Source: Rheinheimera sp.
GTDB taxonomy: Bacteria; Pseudomonadota; Gammaproteobacteria; Enterobacterales; Alteromonadaceae
Direction of reading: 5' to 3'
DNA: 10,000 nt
NCBI RefSeq assembly: GCF_020217005.1
Contig: NZ_JAIWOI010000122.1
Coordinates: 1 to 10,000 of the forward strand
Numbering within the stretch: position 1 is the first letter of the stretch; each line of letters opens with the position of its first letter. A program made the translations under genes and the position numbers. This document shows, piece after piece, positions 7,400-10,000 of the stretch. Below the pieces are notes generated by a model. That model was not told the DNA's origin and did no database searches. It was given only the letters and a program-made list of their open reading frames with translations.

Positions 7400-8203
7400 T
7401 TATTCAGGAGAATGCAAGAAATGCTCCAGACTGCTTTGCACCCTGTGTTTGATACTTCTGTCCATGGAAGATAACGGAGTTTCCAGCAGACAACCGCCTT
7501 GTTCAACGGCGGGATCTGAGCGTAATTGCCAGTGGCGCTCAGCCAATTGCTCTGGACTGAAGTGTTGCTCAACCACAGCCAGATCATCCGGATGGAGTTT
7601 AATCAAAATATGTTCCGTTTGTAGTGGCAAGATTGAAGTCGCATCGGACAAGGTTTTTAAAATCACCTGTGGATTGGTTTTGCATTCAACTGCAATGACT
7701 GCTTCTGCCATGGCCAGACAAAGCTGCAACAGTTGTTGTTCAACCTGTTGATCAACTTGCAATAGAGGCTGTTGCAGCTGATCCAGCAAAGCGGCCAGTT
7801 CACGTTTTTTCTGCTCTATCTCTTCGCTTGCCTGCTCTAAGCCTAGTTTTTTCCCCTCAGCCTGACCATGAGCCAGACCATCGGCTGTGCCCTGTTCGCG
7901 CCCCTCTTCATAACCTTTCGAAAACCCCTCTTCTTTGCCCTGCGCAAAGCCTTCGTCATAAGCAGCCTGACGGATTTGCTCAATATCGTCTGCGGTCAGA
8001 GGTTTAATGTCCAACTCAGTCTGCTCTTCGACAGCGACAGTGGCCACTTTTTGGGACGGCAGTGTTTTATTTAAAGCATTGGTTTTACCAAGGGGGGCTT
8101 TTTTGTCCGGGTCGAGCTGCGGACTTGGCCAACGTTTGAGTAATTCCAGTAACTCATCCGTTGGCGCAAAAGGCTGTTTGGTTCGAAATGGATCCATGGT
8201 CAT
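7400..8203 (-). CDS. fliH: FliH, flagellar export ATPase regulator and stalk
   Basis: FliH dimers bind FliI, restrain its ATPase activity and tether it to FliN and the export gate. The 267-residue product has an N-terminal segment with a tryptophan (W25 in LLKRWPSPQ), in the position of the family's FliN/FlhA-binding tryptophans. A linker is followed by an unbroken glycine repeat: Gly at 85, 89, 93, 97, 101, 105, 109, 113, 117 and 121, giving nine consecutive GxxxG units with mostly charged residues between. A coiled coil (about 122-150) and the C-terminal FliI-binding domain (about 150-260) follow. GxxxG repeats are a known FliH trait with variable length. Start chosen: ATG at 8203, with GGAG 9 bases upstream; an ATG at codon 3 is also possible. 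It lies 22 bases after fliG. Confidence 0.95.
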   Translation of the reverse strand: MTMDPFRTKQPFAPTDELLELLKRWPSPQLDPDKKAPLGKTNALNKTLPSQKVATVAVEEQTELDIKPLTADDIEQIRQAAYDEGFAQGKEEGFSKGYEEGREQGTADGLAHGQAEGKKLGLEQASEEIEQKKRELAALLDQLQQPLLQVDQQVEQQLLQLCLAMAEAVIAVECKTNPQVILKTLSDATSILPLQTEHILIKLHPDDLAVVEQHFSPEQLAERHWQLRSDPAVEQGGCLLETPLSSMDRSIKHRVQSSLEHFLHSPE

Positions 8204-8225
8204 ACTGCTTTACTCCACTATCCTG

Positions 8226-9260
8226 TTACAGGAAGTCTTCACCACCGCCACCGCCCAGCATAATTTCGCCGGCATCGGCCAGACGACGGGCCACCGACAA
8301 GATATCTTTTTGTGCTGCTTCTACTTCGCTGACACGAACTGGTCCCATAGCTTCCAAATCGTCATTCAACAATTCTGCAGCGCGTTTGGACATATTTTTC
8401 AGGATCTTCTCTTTTAAGTCGGCATCTGCACCTTTGAGCGCTTTCATCAAAGCATCCTGCTGAACTTCACGCAGTATGGTCTGAATTGCCCGGTCGTCGA
8501 CATCGATCAGGTTTTCAAACACAAACATCAGATCCTGAATTTGTTGCGCCATTTCTTCGTCATGCTCACGAATAGCATCCATCAGCTGACCTTCAACATT
8601 CGTATCCAGGTAGTTCATGATATCAGCAGCAGCTTTTAAGCCGCCCATTTTCGCGGCCTGAGCACCAGCCTGACCAGCAAACTGTTTCTCCATAATTTCG
8701 TTTAATTCCTGTAATGCCGCAGGTTGTACTTCTTCCAGATTGGCAATACGCATAGTTAAGTCTAAGCGCACTTTTTCCGGGAACTGTGACAAAATTTCCG
8801 CCGACTGTTCAGGCTCTAAGTAAGACAATACGATAGTCTGGATCTGCGGGTGTTCGTTGCGGATGATATTCGCCACCTGCTTCGAGTCCATCCACTTCAG
8901 TGAATCCAGACCTTTGGCACCACCACCTAAAATAATCTGGTCGATCAGGTTTGAGGCCTTCTCCTCGCCTAATGCGGCCGTTAAAGCACGACGGATAAAT
9001 TCCTCGCTCTGGAAACCTATGGTACTGAAATTCTGAATTTGTTCGATAAAAAGCCGATGCACAGCAGCTATTTTAGCCTGGTTCAGATCATCGATCTGAG
9101 CCATCGCCATACCCACCTTTTGCACTTGTTTAGGCTCAAGGTGTTTTAAAATCTGTGCAGCGTCCTCTTCTGACAAACTCAGCAACAGGATGGCGGCTTT
9201 TTCCACGCCATCTAATTTGCTGACGTCAAAGCTCGGTTTGGTGGTTTCAACATTACTCAT
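8226..9260 (-). CDS. fliG: FliG, flagellar motor switch and torque-generating rotor protein
   Basis: FliG is the upper C-ring protein: its N-domain binds FliF, its middle domain binds FliM and its C-domain interacts with the MotA-type stator to generate torque. The product is 344 residues (E. coli 331). Visible motifs are the N-domain KAAILLLSLSEEDAAQILK (21-39), the EHPQ motif (136-139) and hydrophobic patch needed for FliM binding, the MFVF hinge (245-248), and the torque helix KNMSKRAAELLNDDLEAMGPVR, where the conserved charges fall at R293, D300, D301 and R309. The C-terminus ends in five glycines followed by EDFL. The ATG at 9260 overlaps the end of fliF by 8 bases, and no strong ribosome binding site is seen, so coupling to fliF translation is likely. 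No other early start is available before Met51. Confidence 0.98.
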   Translation of the reverse strand: MSNVETTKPSFDVSKLDGVEKAAILLLSLSEEDAAQILKHLEPKQVQKVGMAMAQIDDLNQAKIAAVHRLFIEQIQNFSTIGFQSEEFIRRALTAALGEEKASNLIDQIILGGGAKGLDSLKWMDSKQVANIIRNEHPQIQTIVLSYLEPEQSAEILSQFPEKVRLDLTMRIANLEEVQPAALQELNEIMEKQFAGQAGAQAAKMGGLKAAADIMNYLDTNVEGQLMDAIREHDEEMAQQIQDLMFVFENLIDVDDRAIQTILREVQQDALMKALKGADADLKEKILKNMSKRAAELLNDDLEAMGPVRVSEVEAAQKDILSVARRLADAGEIMLGGGGGEDFL

Positions 9261-10000
9261 CTTCGGCTAACCAATTTTTAACGACCAGTGAGGACAATTC
9301 AGGTTCATTCGCTACCAGTGCACGAACCGCTTTTAACAGATCTTCATCGCCATGCAAATCTGGCAACATCAAGGTACCATCAGCCGCAAAACCAACAGAC
9401 TTAGCATCAAACTCACGGGTTAACATATCCATGGTTTCGTCGCCCAGATCCAGGCCACTGCTCAATGAAGACTCATCATAAGCTTCCTGCGTATCCTCTG
9501 GGTAAATCAGTTTCTTCAGCATAGGGCGAACTACAGCTACTATCAGTACTATGATAATCAGCGTGCCCATCACCAGCTTCAGCATACGGGCAAACCATTC
9601 TTGCTCGTAAATTGGCGGTTCTACAGCTTCAGCCATAATACTGCGGGCAAAAGGTACTGACACGACTTCTATAGTATCGCCCCGTTGCACGTCAAAACCA
9701 ATGCCGCCTTGTAATAAACGCCTGATATTGGCAATTTCGGCCTGAGAACGGATTTGAGGTGGCGTCACAGTGCCATCTGGCGCTGTACTGCCGGGTAAAT
9801 AATCGACAGCTACAGACACACTGATACGACGGATCAAACCAGACTGCTGAGTCGAATGACTAATAGTGGTATCCAGTTCGTAATTGCGGGTCATTTCCTT
9901 GGTATTGCGGCCCGGTACCACAGGCTTGCTGGCATCTGCACCAACCGCTTGCTCCGGAATAGCGCTGTTTAATGGTGGCTGGTTGGTTAATGCGCCAGGA
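9253..10000 (-). CDS. fliF: FliF, flagellar MS-ring protein (3' part, cut by window edge)
   Basis: FliF forms the MS ring in the inner membrane, the first structure of the basal body and the mount for FliG. The frame is open to the window edge, giving 248 residues of a protein usually 550-570 long, so the N-terminal half and first membrane helix lie beyond. The visible part begins PGALTNQPP, a conserved FliF signature, followed by a variable segment, then RNYELDTTISHSTQQSG and IRRISVSVAVDYLPG from the periplasmic ring-building domain. The second membrane helix is at about residues 140-159 of the fragment, and the cytoplasmic tail ends in an acidic FliG-binding region (about 213-248, ending NWLAEDE). 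A GTG at 9921 could be mistaken for a start but is internal. The stop overlaps the fliG start by 8 bases. Confidence 0.97.
   Translation of the reverse strand, partial: PGALTNQPPLNSAIPEQAVGADASKPVVPGRNTKEMTRNYELDTTISHSTQQSGLIRRISVSVAVDYLPGSTAPDGTVTPPQIRSQAEIANIRRLLQGGIGFDVQRGDTIEVVSVPFARSIMAEAVEPPIYEQEWFARMLKLVMGTLIIIVLIVAVVRPMLKKLIYPEDTQEAYDESSLSSGLDLGDETMDMLTREFDAKSVGFAADGTLMLPDLHGDEDLLKAVRALVANEPELSSLVVKNWLAEDE

Noticed and set aside
9919..9921. GTG as a start for a separate 222-residue protein
   Set aside because: The frame continues open to the window edge and the upstream residues (PGALTNQPP) match FliF, so this codon is an internal valine.

Overview
The window is a single flagellar gene cluster read entirely on the minus strand, so transcription runs from position 10000 towards position 1. 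The order is fliF (3' part), fliG, fliH, fliI, fliJ, fliK, fliL, fliM, fliN, fliO, fliP and fliQ (5' part). This is the gene order of polar-flagellar loci in Gammaproteobacteria such as Shewanella, Vibrio, Pseudomonas and Alteromonadales relatives. The moderate base composition, a sigma-54-like promoter and the protein sequences (Shewanella/Rheinheimera-like FliN, FliP and FliM) suggest a marine or freshwater alteromonad-type gammaproteobacterium. The genus is inference; I cannot search a database.

Region 10000-5591 holds the MS-ring and export-ATPase genes: fliF C-terminal part, fliG (rotor/torque), fliH (ATPase regulator), fliI (export ATPase) and fliJ (stalk/escort). fliF and fliG overlap by 8 bases, and the other junctions are 3-27 bases, so this is one transcription unit. 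Region 5590-5466 is a 125-base gap with a -24/-12-like element directed at fliK. Region 5465-3528 is fliK, the hook-length ruler and substrate-switch protein, with a long low-complexity interior. A 161-base gap (3367-3527) with no identified gene or clear signal precedes fliL.

Region 3366-1 holds fliL (stator-associated), fliM and fliN (C-ring switch), then fliO, fliP and fliQ (assembly factor and export-gate membrane proteins). From fliM onward the genes are separated by at most 2 bases or overlap by 1-4 bases, which points to translational coupling. fliM starts with TTG.

Together the products form the basal body rotor (FliF, FliG, FliM, FliN), the cytoplasmic ATPase complex (FliH, FliI, FliJ), the membrane export gate (FliO as assembly factor, FliP, FliQ), the hook-length control (FliK) and a motor accessory protein (FliL). 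I see no RNA gene, mobile element, CRISPR array, broken gene or foreign insertion. I found no undescribed system: the second-look items are regulatory details and variations on known flagellar proteins.
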